NCBI GenBank assembly: GCA_963693085.1
Contig: OY856409.1
Coordinates: forward strand, 1,162,982,249-1,163,046,248
Direction: 5' to 3'
Source: Alisma plantago-aquatica
Taxonomy: Eukaryota; Streptophyta; Magnoliopsida; Alismatales; Alismataceae
DNA: 64,000 bases
The translations under genes were made by a program, and so were the position numbers. Shown one piece after another: positions 36,201 through 48,080 of this stretch. Under the pieces are notes generated by a model. It ran no database searches, was not told where the DNA came from, and was given only the letters and a program-made list of their open reading frames with translations. How positions within the stretch are numbered: the stretch's first letter is position 1; each line of letters starts with the position of its first letter.

Positions 36201-36322
36201 TTATAACTGAGTGAATTAGAATGAATTAGAAGTTGGACTTTATTATTATTAATCAAATCCTTCTACGTAATATGCCATCACAATCATGATATGATTAGCT
36301 CTCTGGGCATACCATACCAACA
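33250..36322 (-). mobile_element. Decayed copia relic (pol remnants and LTR fragment)
   Basis: On the - strand, from right to left, it shows an LTR fragment (35850-36322, ending ATACCAACA) related to the LTR at 333-2518, then remnants of copia pol. A stretch near 35500 reads like YFKIFIDDLS, the integrase FIDDYS block. Near 34690-34780 SEKWFNAIMESMYTNK is recognisable, from the start of reverse transcriptase, with stops. Near 33300-33350 a C-terminal NMMDMFRSLRMR stretch remains. A GTGGGAGTC polypurine tract (33268-33277) then precedes TGTTGGTATGG. Gag, protease and the primer site are missing, so the interior has a large deletion. The left LTR is almost absent. No frame is intact. Confidence 0.65.
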
Positions 36323-39300
36323 CTTTATGGGGTTAATGTTGTTTGGTTGAAATTGATTTAGAAATAATATGGACAACTCAAAATCCATTGAGTGTAAGTC
36401 ATCTATACTTTTTTCTAAACTAACTAATTTCAAGTACACATTTGCAAATATAGAAAATACATTATTTTAATATTCATTCTTGTTTCACACATTAACTACA
36501 TTAAAACTCCCTCTAATTTCCCCAAAATTATAATTCTGAAATCCAAGATTTTGAGTCATACCTCAAAAATCTAATTATCATAGAATAATATATGTAGATA
36601 CTCCAATATATCTATTAAGTAAGTGTAACACAAATAGTATTACTGTTCAAATCATCAACTTCAACTATGATTTGGGATCCACTAAATATGATGCTAAATC
36701 ACTCCAAAACCGCGTCTCACCTAGAACATGACAAGTTTAAATAAATCAATGTTTACGATATATGAATACTTCTACTTATAAACTATCATAATAAATTGTA
36801 TAAAGTAAATATTTAATAAGAAAAGCACACAGCTAGTGAAGTAATACTTATATATATAAGTGGGAACCATGCTGTAACATTTGTGTAGTTACCCAAGATC
36901 TTCATGTAAAATACTCACATATGATGCATGCTTATGGATTATGACATGCAACCTTTACATGCAAATGTGAAATATTGGTAAACAAGATGATTAGTATTAC
37001 TAAGCTCAACCCACTTCTCAGACCTCATTGATCTGCAAAAACTAAGAAAGAGCAATTAATGACAAAAACACAAATCATTATTAGTGTTTTTCTTTATTTT
37101 CTAATATATGAAAATCATAAAAAATGAAAGAAACATGATTTTCTTATAAGAAAACTCTGACATGAATGTTATATACAACATCGATATGGGAACAAAATAA
37201 ATGGGAACAAAAGGTAACATATGTACAACATCCCCTCATATCCAAGATTACCAGTGTGAAAGCACAACTACCAAGCACAAAATTCAATAGGAAAGTCCAA
37301 CACTAAGAAGTGAAAATAAGATCACCACTAGCTAGCTTCACTCAAATTGAATTCTTGTTATTCCCAACCTCATATCATAAAATATTTTATTATAAATTAA
37401 TTACTATATTGTCATAGTGAGGGATATATGTGATACATTTTTTCTCTAAAACATCAAGAATAACTAAATATTGTATTCTACATTTAACATGTACAAGTGT
37501 TGTGACACAACAGGAAATTAAAAGCACAAACTTCAAGTAAAGATTTACGCAGTAACTTTCAAACAAAATTTGACAATCATCATCACAATTTGATAATATA
37601 ATTTTACAAATATAATATTTGGATACTACTTTTACTCATTAGCATAAATCTTACTATTAAGGGTGTTCCTTAGGTGTTATCTGATGAAACCCACATATAA
37701 GCATACATGCACAATGAACATAAAGTAGAAAGTGGTTGTAAACATATTCAACAATTACTTGAAATGAAATTTTGTGATAGATGCAAAAATCAACACAATT
37801 TTGTCAACACATATCATCTTATCAAAAAGTCATTTTCCTTCCTTCCTTACATGTCTACATCAATAATAGTCATTATTTACAATACTATGTCAAAGAAAAT
37901 AATCATGCCAAATAAGCCACAAATGAAACGAGATACACAACCCCAAAGATCCTCAATAGAAAAAACATCTATTATAGATGTCTATACAAAATCTTCACTC
38001 TCTGTGGTAAAGTCACTCTAATTGTTTGCCATGTTGATGGGAAGATGTCTTGGCCTAGGACCTAAAAGGTTTTTATTTCATATAGTAGTAATACAACATA
38101 TATTCCACTTTAAGAGGATGGGAGTAAATATGAAAGAAATAGAAAATAATTATATTAACTATTGAATTTTTATACTATACCTATACCAAAAATAATTTCT
38201 CTTATACCTAACCAAGTAGAAGTCATCATGGTATGAGCCAGATTCATGAATCACCATGCATACCACTGGGTTTATCAGACCATGTTAAGGTAAACAACAC
38301 AATTCAAGTCCATAATAGGGCTAGGTGTGTTCCTATAGTATCCTCATCTCCTCTTCCCTACTCCATAGTATTAGGATGGTTCCTTCAACATCTCTTACCT
38401 TTACTTTTAAGTTCACATTCTTCTCTTTACATTCTATTATTTGCATTACAGTCATTGGGATCTCTTCTCCTATATTGCATCATATCACAATACAACTTTT
38501 TTTAAAATTGAAGCCTCTTTCTAACTCATTACAAGGGGGATAAGTCCCTCATAATTTGTACCTCATGATAAAAAACACTTTGCATCGTTGATAATGTCCA
38601 ATAGATTGACCACATAAGTTTCATTTCCCATACATAGATAGTTAGAATATATAATAGTGTTCAGGTATCATATCTTTATGAATTAGTGTTTCCCTGGGCA
38701 TGTATATTTGTGAATTAGTGTTTCTTTTGTATTTCTTAGATTGCCTACTCTTTCAACATCCAATTAAATGAACCTTGATGTTTATTCAATTACAAACAAT
38801 ATATATTTTAAATCAAAACCTATAAAATCAATATTCAAAAGTTACTCCTATACATAAGATTTTATCTAACAGTTAACATTCATTTCTTCTCACAATATTA
38901 TCAATCATGACATCATTTTCACAAGAAATAACATTATGAACATAAAATCCATATTACTTTTTTTCTTTTCTCTTCTCTTCTTTTTTTTAATTTTAACTTA
39001 CATTAGTAAAGTTCTTAAGATATCATGTTGCATGTTGTATAATATTTACATCATAACACAAACCCAAAAGGAGAAATCATTAAAGTTCATGTTAACTTTG
39101 GGGAATCTTCATGAATCATTATCTTTTTCTAGAATAAAAGCTTTAGCTCACGTCGAAGTAATTATTCCTGTTCCTTTTAGTTGAGTTATATGTACACACA
39201 TGGTATTGTATCAGAAGATCTAATTAACCCTGTTAAGAAAACAAGATTTGCCCAACCAAATCCAAAGTACTCACCATGCCATAGTGCCATATTGGATTTC

Positions 39301-39536
39301 AGTATGGTTTCTCAACTTGCTACTCAAACGTTAAATCAGACCGGCCTGATCCAAGACCCAAACCTACTCAACCCAGATATGGAAACCCAGATCTATTGTC
39401 AAAAAAGAGAATGAGTTGGAACTACTCTTTCAACCTCTAATCTCTTGGCAGATGCAACTTTGTTTCTAACCTCCCCCCTCATTTTTGAATCGTTTCATTT
39501 TTCAATCATGTGCACTTTCTTGCGTTGGTTTCTAGA
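36323..39536. other. Unassigned AT-rich DNA
   Basis: 3.2 kb of AT-rich sequence with short frames only, for example at 37707-38021 and 38233-38505 on +. Their composition is low-complexity and I recognise no family. I see no LTR, inverted repeat or target duplication that would assign it. It could be low-copy host DNA or a very old element. Confidence 0.5.
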
Positions 39537-39545
39537 AATGATAAA

Positions 39546-39959
39546 GGAAAAAAAATCAATTTAGCACACTTTTATAAAAATATTTACCAATATAGCACAC
39601 TTTACAACATATTTCCCAAAAGCGCACACTTTGTGTAGAACCCGCCACACAAAATGGCATTTTTCGTATCTGAAATTGAAAAGTGCCAAAATATTGGCAT
39701 GTTTATTTTTAAATAAAAAAAATTTGAAAAAAAAAAAATCAAAAGTGCCACTTTAAGTGGAGCTTTTAGCATTAAGTTGAAAGATGAAAACGCCACTTCA
39801 AGTGGCGCTTTTGCTATTTTTTATTTTTTTTTCAATTTTTTTTAAGCACCACATAGAGTGGCGTTTTTAGACTAAAGTGTGCTATGTTGAAAAATATTTT
39901 ACAAACAATACTATATTGGTAAATATTTTTGCATAAGTGTGCTATATTGGTTTTTTTCC
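39546..39959. mobile_element. Mutator-type MITE, 414 bp, 9-bp target duplication
   Basis: It has terminal inverted repeats of about 50 bp. The left starts GGAAAAAAAATCAATTTAGC; the right, reversed, starts GGAAAAAAACCAATATAGC. Both go on through ATATTTACCAATATAG. It is flanked by a perfect 9-bp duplication AATGATAAA (39537-39545 and 39960-39968). A 9-bp duplication with long inverted repeats is the mark of Mutator-like elements. No transposase is present, so it is non-autonomous. The interior has smaller palindromes such as CGCCACTTCAAGTGGCG near 39790. Confidence 0.9.
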
Positions 39960-39968
39960 AATGATAAA

Positions 39969-41196
39969 ATTAAGAACCAAGGAAAAACACGTGTGTTATA
40001 ACTAACGAAGACACAACAATACGTCCACAGTCTTTGTGGCTATAATTTCATGTGCGGGAATTAAGTAGTTCACGCCAATGATGAACGTGAGGCATGGGCA
40101 AAAACTAAATCAGCCTTATATTATGAATCATGAGTCAGTTATAATCATCGGAAATTAACTTTGTGTGTGTTGGGCCTTCAAGACTGAACTCAGCACCGCC
40201 AGCCCTCACATACTACTTCTGTATGTCCATGCACAGGTCGTGACCCTCACCCGGTCACCCCGAAGAAACGAATGTGTGTGTGTTCTCAAGAGCACGATGG
40301 GCCATCTCGCTAGGATGAAAGGAACCCTTGATTCGCTTTGAAATCCACACGTGAAAATCACCAATGGATTCTCATCACGCGTCTCCACGAACCCTCCTCT
40401 CATTGATTGATTCACAAGAATATGTTGATTAAAGAACCTGCCGCATTGAAATGGGTTTGGTGTGATCATGATTTCTTGCATGGGTCCAAGTTTGTCTGCC
40501 GACTGCAATTTGCAAAGACCGGAAACAGACATGTCCCCCCTTAGTCGGGTTAAGAGCAGCAACGTAGATGCCATGTCGGTATGGAGGGTGAGGAAGGGAA
40601 ATAGTAGACTACTGAGCTGTGAATATTTTTACAATAGCAAAGTTAAGGGGGTCGAGGATCAGATTGGTGCGTGGAGAGTTTGCGGATAAAACTGTTATTT
40701 CTTCTCTGAACGTTGTGTTTATGAGGTTGCTTTTGGGTTAAATTTAGGAAGCTATTTAGTACACTGTGTCTCCCAGATGCTGACTCTATATAATAAAGTA
40801 CATAACTTATATCTCATTGGTATTACTATTTATACCGTATACTCCATCAATGAGAAAGAGCTCTATACTTTTATACGATGTATAAACAAGTAGAATTCTT
40901 TCACAATGTACAAACAAGTAGAATTGTTTCTCTATAACCCGTCATATATGTCATTGCTCAACAAAATATCTCCCTCAATTTAAAACCTTAACAGAAGTAG
41001 ATGTTGTCTTCTTTTCTCTCAATCACTCACAATGTATTGATCTTAAACATGAACATAGCAATGCATCATTTTATTGTTAATATAATATTGATGTAGTATC
41101 AAATTTTCTATTTTGTAAGATGAGTGTGGCTTCGGGTACTATATCTGTTATCACATTAATCTTGTATTTAAACTTGTGCCTTATTTGTTCCGAGTA
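39969..41196. other. Unassigned DNA with a GC-richer block at 40140-40690
   Basis: After the MITE, 40140-40690 has higher GC than its surroundings. It holds overlapping frames of 122 codons (40206-40574, -) and 75 codons (40462-40689, +). I recognise neither. They could be remains of a host gene exon or another repeat. The rest, 40700-41196, is AT-rich with no visible feature. Confidence 0.4.
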
Positions 41197-41476
41197 TGTG
41201 ACACAACTTTACAGTGTGTAGCACGCAAGTGAACATATCGAAGTAATAAGGCCTTGTGAGGCCCGAGTCGAACACAAGGAAGCGTTTCTCCAGTTGACTA
41301 CTACTAACTGCGATCAAATCAGCTAAGCCGGTCATAATTGGTTGAATTGGGTTGAATGAAAGAACAAAAGAAGAAGTAAAGCAAACTAAATGCGGAATTA
41401 AATAGAAATGGGGTGAATTCCTTAGGATGGTGGTTTCACCACAGACAACACTAATAATTGCTCTCACATACACTAA

Positions 41477-42222
41477 CATTGTTTAGAAAAGCGGTATGCA
41501 GTATACGGGTGGTGAGGTACTGCATAGAGTATATGCGGTATGCGGGAGCATATATTCGGTTTTGGATTTTTTCTTCTTCAATAAACTAATTATATACAAT
41601 ATGATATATTGAGATTATAAATTGAAATATATAGATTAGGCACGTATATACATTTACATATAAACATATTAATATGTATGTATATATGATGTATGTATGC
41701 TTATATATGTATATATCTTTATATATGGAATTTGTTTGTAATTCTAATATTTACTAAAGTGTATGTAAATCAATGTACAAATATGTGTAGAGCGTGTGTA
41801 TAAATGTGAATAAATGAAAATGTATATAGACATGTACAAATATGTGATTGTATATTTAGGTATTTTTGTATATGTATATATACATGTTAATATATATCAA
41901 AAGGTATTCATATAGATGTACAAATGTGTGTGAAAACTTTTATATGTATTACAATATATACTTATAAATCGATGACTATATATTTAAATTTAAATATATA
42001 ATGAAATATGCGTATATGTATATGTGTGTGTATGAAATGCACGAACATAAGTTGTGGCCTTTTAAAAAGCAGAGTTTAATCGGCCGCTTAATCGGCCAAG
42101 AAGGATTATATGCGGCTCATGACCGCGTAGTGGACCGATTAATAATATGTGGTGCGGTAGGGTGACTGAATAGGTACATGGGGGAGTATATGCGGTCATG
42201 CGGACCGATTTCCCGAACAGTG
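41477..42222. mobile_element. Non-autonomous hAT element, 746 bp
   Basis: It starts CATTGTTTAGAAAAGCGG and ends, reversed, CACTGTTCGGGAAATCGG, an imperfect inverted repeat of hAT type (CANTGTT). It is flanked by a perfect 8-bp duplication TACACTAA (41469-41476 and 42223-42230). Positions 41580-42030 of the interior are a TATG/TATA-rich microsatellite. The ends carry repeated GCGGTATGC and GGACCGATT motifs. There is no transposase frame. Confidence 0.88.
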
Positions 42223-42949
42223 TACACTAACACATATTATCTCAACTTGTAGCTAGAATTACCTACTTCCGCAATGTAATTCACTATTTAATCTAATGTC
42301 AATCCCACTTCCGCAGTTATTGGTTGATTAGTTAGACGCTTTACGATCACTCTCTGGGTTTTTCCTCCCGCTTACACTCTACTTTTCCCAAAGGGCTCAG
42401 TAGATAGGTAAATCTACACTCTCGACCTTAACCTCTCTCCCCAGATGACTAAACGTCTATTAATCCACTCATAGTGATCAAACACAAGTAGAATATGAAG
42501 CTTTCATAGATTTATATCCAGTAAAAGAGATAAAAATGATATTAATGCATAGAAATCAATTATAGTGTATATTCGGGCTACTCCTGGATCCTAAGGAATA
42601 AAAGCTTTTAGCCTTATATGGTTTTCATCGACGAATACATGGGAGAAAGGAAGAAAAATGTGAAAATCATGAGGAAACTAAAAGAAACCCCTGAATCTCC
42701 ATCCATTTGGAAGATCCCCTCTGTCGTGTGATCGTTCTACTGTCTTTCGGTGGCAGAATCATCTTCCAGAGGTGCCCAGATCTCCTTCGTCAAAGCATTA
42801 TGTCCTCTGTTCATCTTTTCTCTCTTTCCGATCGTCATACAATGAAAAATGGCTCTCCCCTCTCTTTGGTCGTAGTCCCCCTAAGTCATACGAGATACTT
42901 GGGGTACCAATTAATCTCATCCGTTGGAATAGAGATAGTTCTGCAGCTG

Positions 42950-43275
42950 GCCTGATTGGGCAGACTCAGTAGTTGGTACTGAGTCACTTAGGTTTGGTTG
43001 CCCGATCCCAATCTCGTCGATACTACTGACTTTACTCGATAGCACTAAGTTTTATGGTCTTCAAGCTGCCTCTCTGACGTTAAGTCGGTACCACCGAGTT
43101 GGAAACTCAGTAGCATAGATTTTTCTCAATTTATTGATGGGCTCGCTGATGCTGACTCGGTGGCACTGACTCCAGTTCTCGGTAGCACAGAATCTGGGTG
43201 ATTTTTGCGGTAAGTCTTTGACATTAAGTCGGTACCACCGACTGTTGCCAGGTCGGTAGCACTGACTCTGTGGCT
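42950..43275. repeat. GTCGGTACCACCGAC palindrome array in Athila B LTR
   Basis: Variants include AAGTCGGTACCACCGACTG, ACTCGGTGGCACTGACT, GTCGGTAGCACTGACT and CTCAGTAGCATAG. Each is two half-sites GTCGGT/ACCGAC around 3-4 bases. The half-site ACCGAC matches the plant DRE core, but there is no evidence of use. Confidence 0.8.
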
Positions 43276-43482
43276 CTCATTTATACCTGGAAAAAAAAAC
43301 CGTAATAAGCAATGGGGATACAAAAAATATTATATATATGCAGTAAAAGTCATGTAATTTGATGCATTTAAAAGAAATATCCATCTAAATCATGCCATGC
43401 ATAATAAATCAAATAAATGACTAATCTACACATGAAATCAAGGAAAAATGTGTCTGAAATAATGACTAAAACACATGCATCA

Positions 43483-44445
43483 AACTCCCCTATGCTTAAA
43501 AGTTGCTCATCCTCGAGCAACACTCTCTCAGATCTATTTTACAAGAGTCAATAGAAGACATAACACATACATTCCTTTCTTAATGGAATCCACCGTTCCA
43601 TCCCTAAACCGGCCTTTACTGACCACTGAACAAATAATTGCTCTCAAGTGACCAAAAACTTCCACAAAAGATGTCCACCTTCAGTCAATGACACTATCAA
43701 GAAAGTAGTTAACATTCATAATCACTCAGACATTTGCTTGGTGCATTGTGTGATTCCCTACACTAAATTTCTCTTTCCTAACTACCAATTATTGGAAGCA
43801 GATCTCCGTATAAGCATGAATGAGGAGATAGATGATTATAATGGCCTACCAATAAGTGGAATTAATGGTTTAAGATGTGTCACAAATGAAAAAATCATAA
43901 GTACATCCAACCAATTTATGCATAGAAAAAGATGAACCTAAATGGATGAAAAGAATGCCATGAATGAATCCTAATGTCTAAAATAAAACTTATTTCTTTC
44001 TTTTCTTTCGTGGGATAATGCATGTATGAACGAGTTGATTCTATTTGTCAGCTTAGAAGAATGCACATGAGGATTTAGTCATCACTAAAATGAAAATGCA
44101 GAATACACTCTTCTCCTTATTTTCTCTCTTTTTTTTACATTTCTTTTTCTAAAGGCTAAGTTCCATGCTTCTTGCCTTTATAATTTTTTTTCTCTTTTTT
44201 TTTTCTTTGGAGGTGTATCCCTACACTTTTAGCTTTGTATTCAACATTAAAATCCACATGCGTCAGAAAAATATGCATGCAATGTTGAAGAGTATGCAAC
44301 TACATGAAATGTGTTATGCAAGCTAAAATGGTATGCACTAAAATTGATGCATACAAATGTAATTTTTTTTTTCAAATACAAGAAAACTAACTAATATGTT
44401 CCTATCAAGCCATGCAATGCAATAAAGGAAAATAGATTGGAGTAT
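43483..44445 (-). other. Athila B 3' untranslated region, distal part
   Basis: Begins with the polypurine tract (43483-43495) and the sequence TTGCTCGAGGATGAGCAAC on the - strand, usual at the 3' end of Tat/Athila elements. The rest is AT-rich with T-rich runs at 44100-44215. No gene. It is separated from the remainder (54106 onward) by a Tekay-like LTR. Confidence 0.6.
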
Positions 44446-46017
44446 TGTAAGGAGGCACGATCACCTCCTTACTAAAATTTGAAAAATAAAACATCCATTC
44501 CAAACACACTCAAAGATATGCAAGAATAGGTGAAAAATTTTCAAACTTCAATAAATGGTATTCAAAACAAATAAAGTATAGAAGTGGAATAAAAATAATG
44601 ACTATATTCAATTTTCACAAAAGATTACAAAAGTACATCATAATATCCCATAAGGGTTTACATGTATGAAACAACATAAGGATCTAAGTAGAGGGAAATA
44701 TAAACCATAACAACTTTGTCTCCAAGCTTTAACTCCTTAAGCTAGTCCAAAACTTCATGCCTTATCATCCAAGTCCTTCACCTAGGGTTGGAAGCATACC
44801 CCAGCTAGAAGAGAAAATAGATGACATCAACAAAGGCTGGTATGTGCATACTAAATAGGAGATTGAGCAATATATGGAATAAAGGACATCAAATATAAAA
44901 GACTTCCCATAGAAAGGATAAGGACCATCTGAATGGGTATCAAGAGAAAAGGAATTGAAATAATATGAAAAAAAAGAATATTCGCCATTAATAAAACATA
45001 AAGATTGTTCCACACAAGCACATGTAAATAATTAGGACACACACCCCATATCATCAACCTGCATGCATGTGAGATAAACATAGCCCTAGAACAATATAAA
45101 CACAAAGGCGGCCAAGTCTCATTAACATGAAACTTGATAGAGAAAGGAATACTTTCAATCTCCCAAATATATAAAATATGGGCCAAGAATCACACATCTT
45201 GCCTTGGGTATGAGGTTCCTTTCCATCCTAAAAGCGTAGGAAATATCACATCTGCTCAGCAGGAAATAACACATCTGCCATAAAAATCAATGCAGTTACA
45301 CTACTCTAGTACTACTAAATCACATAGCATGATAAATGTAGAGGCAAGTAGAAAGTATAGTCAAAATATATAAACTAGTTACCACATAAGTGACCAACAT
45401 ATACATCCACCTCATAAGTGGGAAAAAGACATCACATGTCATCTCTAAGAGTTCCATCAAGAACAAAGCATAAGATAAGAGTTCAAAAGAATATCCATGA
45501 TCACTTGATCAATATCAAATAAGGTAGTTCACATGAAACATGATTTTCAAAACAAAAGAAATTGTGTATAGGCTAATGTCCATAGGATAAAGATAAAGAA
45601 TAAGCATAGGTGAATTGCTCAACATAGAAGAATAGGGGATACATCATACCTCAACTTCTGAGTCTAAATAGTCCAAGTTGTTGGCTAAATTGGACATTAT
45701 TATAATCCCTTTGTTTTGATGATGACAAACATTTCATTCTTGTGGATCTAACGTGCTACTTGAGTGTTGTAGGAACTAGGTGGACGACACCACTTTGGAA
45801 GATCTAAATGGTCACAATGTGTTAATTTCACGATTGTAATCAAATGTAAAAACGTGAACAAGATATATAATGTACAAGTACTTAGACATCATGTAAATCA
45901 AGTGTTAGATCTTCCCTAGCCATTCACAACACTTAGATAGGTCATTCCCTATAATAGTGTCACATCTGCACACTCATACACACACTTAGTATCTAGTTCA
46001 AAATATTGAAATAGGGT

Positions 46018-46230
46018 CATTCTCGGTCGACAAACTCCTCGATCGAGACACTCTCGGTCGACATATTCCTCGACTGAGATTGACCCAAGTAGCCGTTAGA
46101 CCCAGCAGAAAAGGTGGTTGGGAGTCGGAAATGAACGTTGTAAACACTTGCTCCAGGACGTCCCTCACTCGACAAATCCTCGACCGAGAAGGACTCTCGA
46201 TCGACAATTTGTCGACCGATAAGAACTCTG
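46018..46230. repeat. CTCGGTCGA...TCGACCGAG hairpins in SIRE-like U3
   Basis: There are four inverted repeats of 8-9 bp stems around 8-base loops, in two pairs: 46018-46080 and 46160-46220. The same are in the 3' LTR (51459-51665). Related ones lie in the internal region at 48358-48640 and 48950-49022. Confidence 0.88.
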
Positions 46231-46357
46231 ACTGCACTTTTCAGAGTTAATTAACTAGTCATTGCTAAAGCAATTAGTGGATACCTAACGATTAGTTGAG
46301 CACTTAGAACCCCCTAGAAAGTGTCTAGAACGTCCTTAAGCATTCTTAGGCCATTCC

Positions 46358-46365
46358 TATAAATA
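46358..46365 (+). promoter_or_regulatory. TATA box of SIRE-like 5' LTR
   Basis: TATAAATA in the context CCTATAAATAGG, about 130 bp below the hairpin block. The same site is at 51798-51805 in the 3' LTR. Confidence 0.7.
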
Positions 46366-47120
46366 GGACAAGCCTTAGGACACCCAAGATACACTGGTGC
46401 AACACTTGAGCATAATACTTGCAATTGGCTATTCATTCTTGTGAGCAATTGAGCAACTCCAACATTGGTGATTAATTTCCATTGCTCCAAATTCATGTCC
46501 TATAGGCTAGCATCTCCTACTCAATGCACCAACACTTCCATATACATTGGTTAGGAGATCAAAATGCTTGATATAGGAAATCAAGCCTTGTGCTATAATG
46601 GTATTGTAATTTCTATTTTTCGTTCTTGTTCCTTTATATCTTTTGTACTCTCCTTGGTACTCCTAGGGTTGGAGGCTGCGGATTGGAGAGGGTTTGACTT
46701 CTCAAGTGGAGAAGGGTCTTCTCGGTGGAGAAGGTGGACTTTGGACTACTTCAAGAAGGTTGTCTCAACGGGAAGCTACTTCAAGAGGAAGGCTACTTCA
46801 AGGGGGAGCTTGAGGTTACTTCAAGGAAGGTTGCTTCGAGGTTGGTGAGACTACTTCTAGGTGAAGGCTATCTGAAGGGTTTGGTGAAAGTATTTGTAAT
46901 TTATGTAACATCCTTGCAAGGTAATAAAATTTAAGTACTTTCAAAATCCCAGTTGAGTAAGTAACCGGGTAGTGGATTGACTGCCTTAGTATTTGCTAAG
47001 GTTGGAACCACTCTAAATCCTTGTCCCCTTATCCAATATTTTTATGGTTGCTTTCTTTGGTTGAATTATTATTAAAATCATCATAAAACCCTATTCACCC
47101 CCCTCTAGTGGTTTTTCATT

Positions 47121-47132
47121 TGGTATCAGAGC
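47121..47132 (+). other. Primer binding site of SIRE-like element, tRNA-Met
   Basis: TGGTATCAGAGC two bases after the 5' LTR, followed 34 bases later by the gag start. Confidence 0.93.
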
Positions 47133-47165
47133 AGGCTTCAAGGATCTCTAATCGAGTCTTGAAGA

Positions 47166-48080
47166 ATGAAGGGTGGTGGTGTCTACAACCGCAAGCAAAG
47201 GAAAAGCATGGACCAATCTTCAACAAGCTATAATTGGTTCTTAGGAACAAGACACACAACACCTAGCTGTCCATGGAGGTCAAAGAAGGAAGGTGTGCAT
47301 AAAGAATGCCTTATTTCTACAATAAGTGAAGAAGAAGAAGAGGTAAGCCTTTTTGATTTACCGAATGAAAAGTTAATTGCTAGTCTTCAAGAAACACATG
47401 AAAAATATATTGAGTGGAAGAAGAAATTAAAGAAATCAACTAAAGTAAATGATGAGTTACATGCTAAACTTCTTGCTCTCACATCTGAAAATGAAGATCT
47501 CAAAAAGGCTATTGAAGATCATGATATTAAGCTGAAATCAGTAGAAGCAAATTGCAATCTTCTCTCCCTAGAAAAGATAAACTTGCAAACTCAAGTAAAT
47601 GATCTTCAAAAACAACTTGTTTTGTGTACACATCTAGATTATGATACTATCGTGAAAGAAAGAGATTCTTTATCATATAATCTAGATCAAGCAAAGATAG
47701 ATATCAAGATGAGAATGGATGAGATTGCTAAGTTACAACAAGAAGTTTGTAGCTTAAGTAACAATGGTATTCTTGATAAAATCTTAAATGATTCTTACCT
47801 TCAAATTGGAAGGAGAGGACTAGGTTACAAGCCTAAAGGAAAATCTTATCAAAAACATAGTTGGGGAATGACACAAGTGCCAAAGAGTCAATCTATGTAT
47901 GTACCTAGAGGCAAATATACATATGTACCCAAGAAAAACCTAGAACAAACTCATAGAAAGAGACATGAGATTGATTCTATATGTTGCCATTATTGTTTGC
48001 ATCTTGGACATTATTCCTTCTCATGCCCTTACAAGAAAAAGTATGTTGAGTTGATATGGGTTCCAAAACCCCCAAACTAA
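47166..48080 (+). CDS. Gag-like protein of SIRE-like element, N-terminally reduced
   Basis: An intact 304-codon frame starting 34 bp after the primer site. The first 40 residues are basic and unlike the usual gag start; the long N-terminal gag core of SIRE-type proteins is missing. Residues about 55-195 are a charged coiled coil with heptad-like Leu/Lys/Glu spacing. It begins after an acidic EEEEE run. A GLGYKPKGKS block follows at about 219, as in SIRE gag. A CCHC zinc knuckle (CHYCLHLGHYSFSC, residues about 276-289) then precedes the lysine-rich end with IWVPKP. In the family such a protein packages the RNA; the knuckle binds nucleic acid. Here only the dimerisation-like and RNA-binding parts remain, so it may act by joining particles of a full element. 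There is no pol downstream. The start is the first ATG of the frame. Confidence 0.8.
   Translation: MKGGGVYNRKQRKSMDQSSTSYNWFLGTRHTTPSCPWRSKKEGVHKECLISTISEEEEEVSLFDLPNEKLIASLQETHEKYIEWKKKLKKSTKVNDELHAKLLALTSENEDLKKAIEDHDIKLKSVEANCNLLSLEKINLQTQVNDLQKQLVLCTHLDYDTIVKERDSLSYNLDQAKIDIKMRMDEIAKLQQEVCSLSNNGILDKILNDSYLQIGRRGLGYKPKGKSYQKHSWGMTQVPKSQSMYVPRGKYTYVPKKNLEQTHRKRHEIDSICCHYCLHLGHYSFSCPYKKKYVELIWVPKPPN

Larger units (their letters stand above)
41197..43482 (-). repeat. 3' LTR of Athila element B (contains hAT insertion)
   Basis: On the - strand the LTR starts TGATGCATGTG at 43482, right after a polypurine tract (GCATAGGGGAGTT). It runs left to about 41197, near a region with the GTTCGACTCGGGCC and CTTGCGTGC sequences common at the end of Tat/Athila LTRs. 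Without the hAT element and its duplication it is about 1.5 kb. The left end is a best guess. Its GTCGGTACCACCGAC palindromes also occur in the pol-ORF1 spacer of element B at 56140-56560, which ties this LTR to that body 12 kb away. Confidence 0.65.
45679..47118 (+). repeat. 5' LTR of SIRE-like element
   Basis: 1440 bp. It carries CTCGGTCGA...TCGACCGAG hairpins at 46018-46230 in U3. The TATA box TATAAATA is at 46358-46365, and a repetitive GAAGG/CTACTTCAAG segment is at 46680-46880. An AATAAA lies at about 46922 in the R/U5 part. Short frames in the GAAGG segment are by-products of the repeat. Confidence 0.92.

Noticed and set aside
38936..39184. Phe/Leu-rich small membrane protein
   Set aside because: T-rich low-complexity DNA gives the hydrophobic run; no other support.
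40206..40574. 122-codon gene on the - strand
   Set aside because: No domain recognised, overlapping frame on the other strand, no visible promoter or splice structure; kept only as an unassigned block.
46564..46934. Leu/Gly/Arg-rich proteins in the SIRE-like LTR (also 52094-52365)
   Set aside because: Product of the GAAGG/CTACTTCAAG repeat in the LTR; frames overlap.
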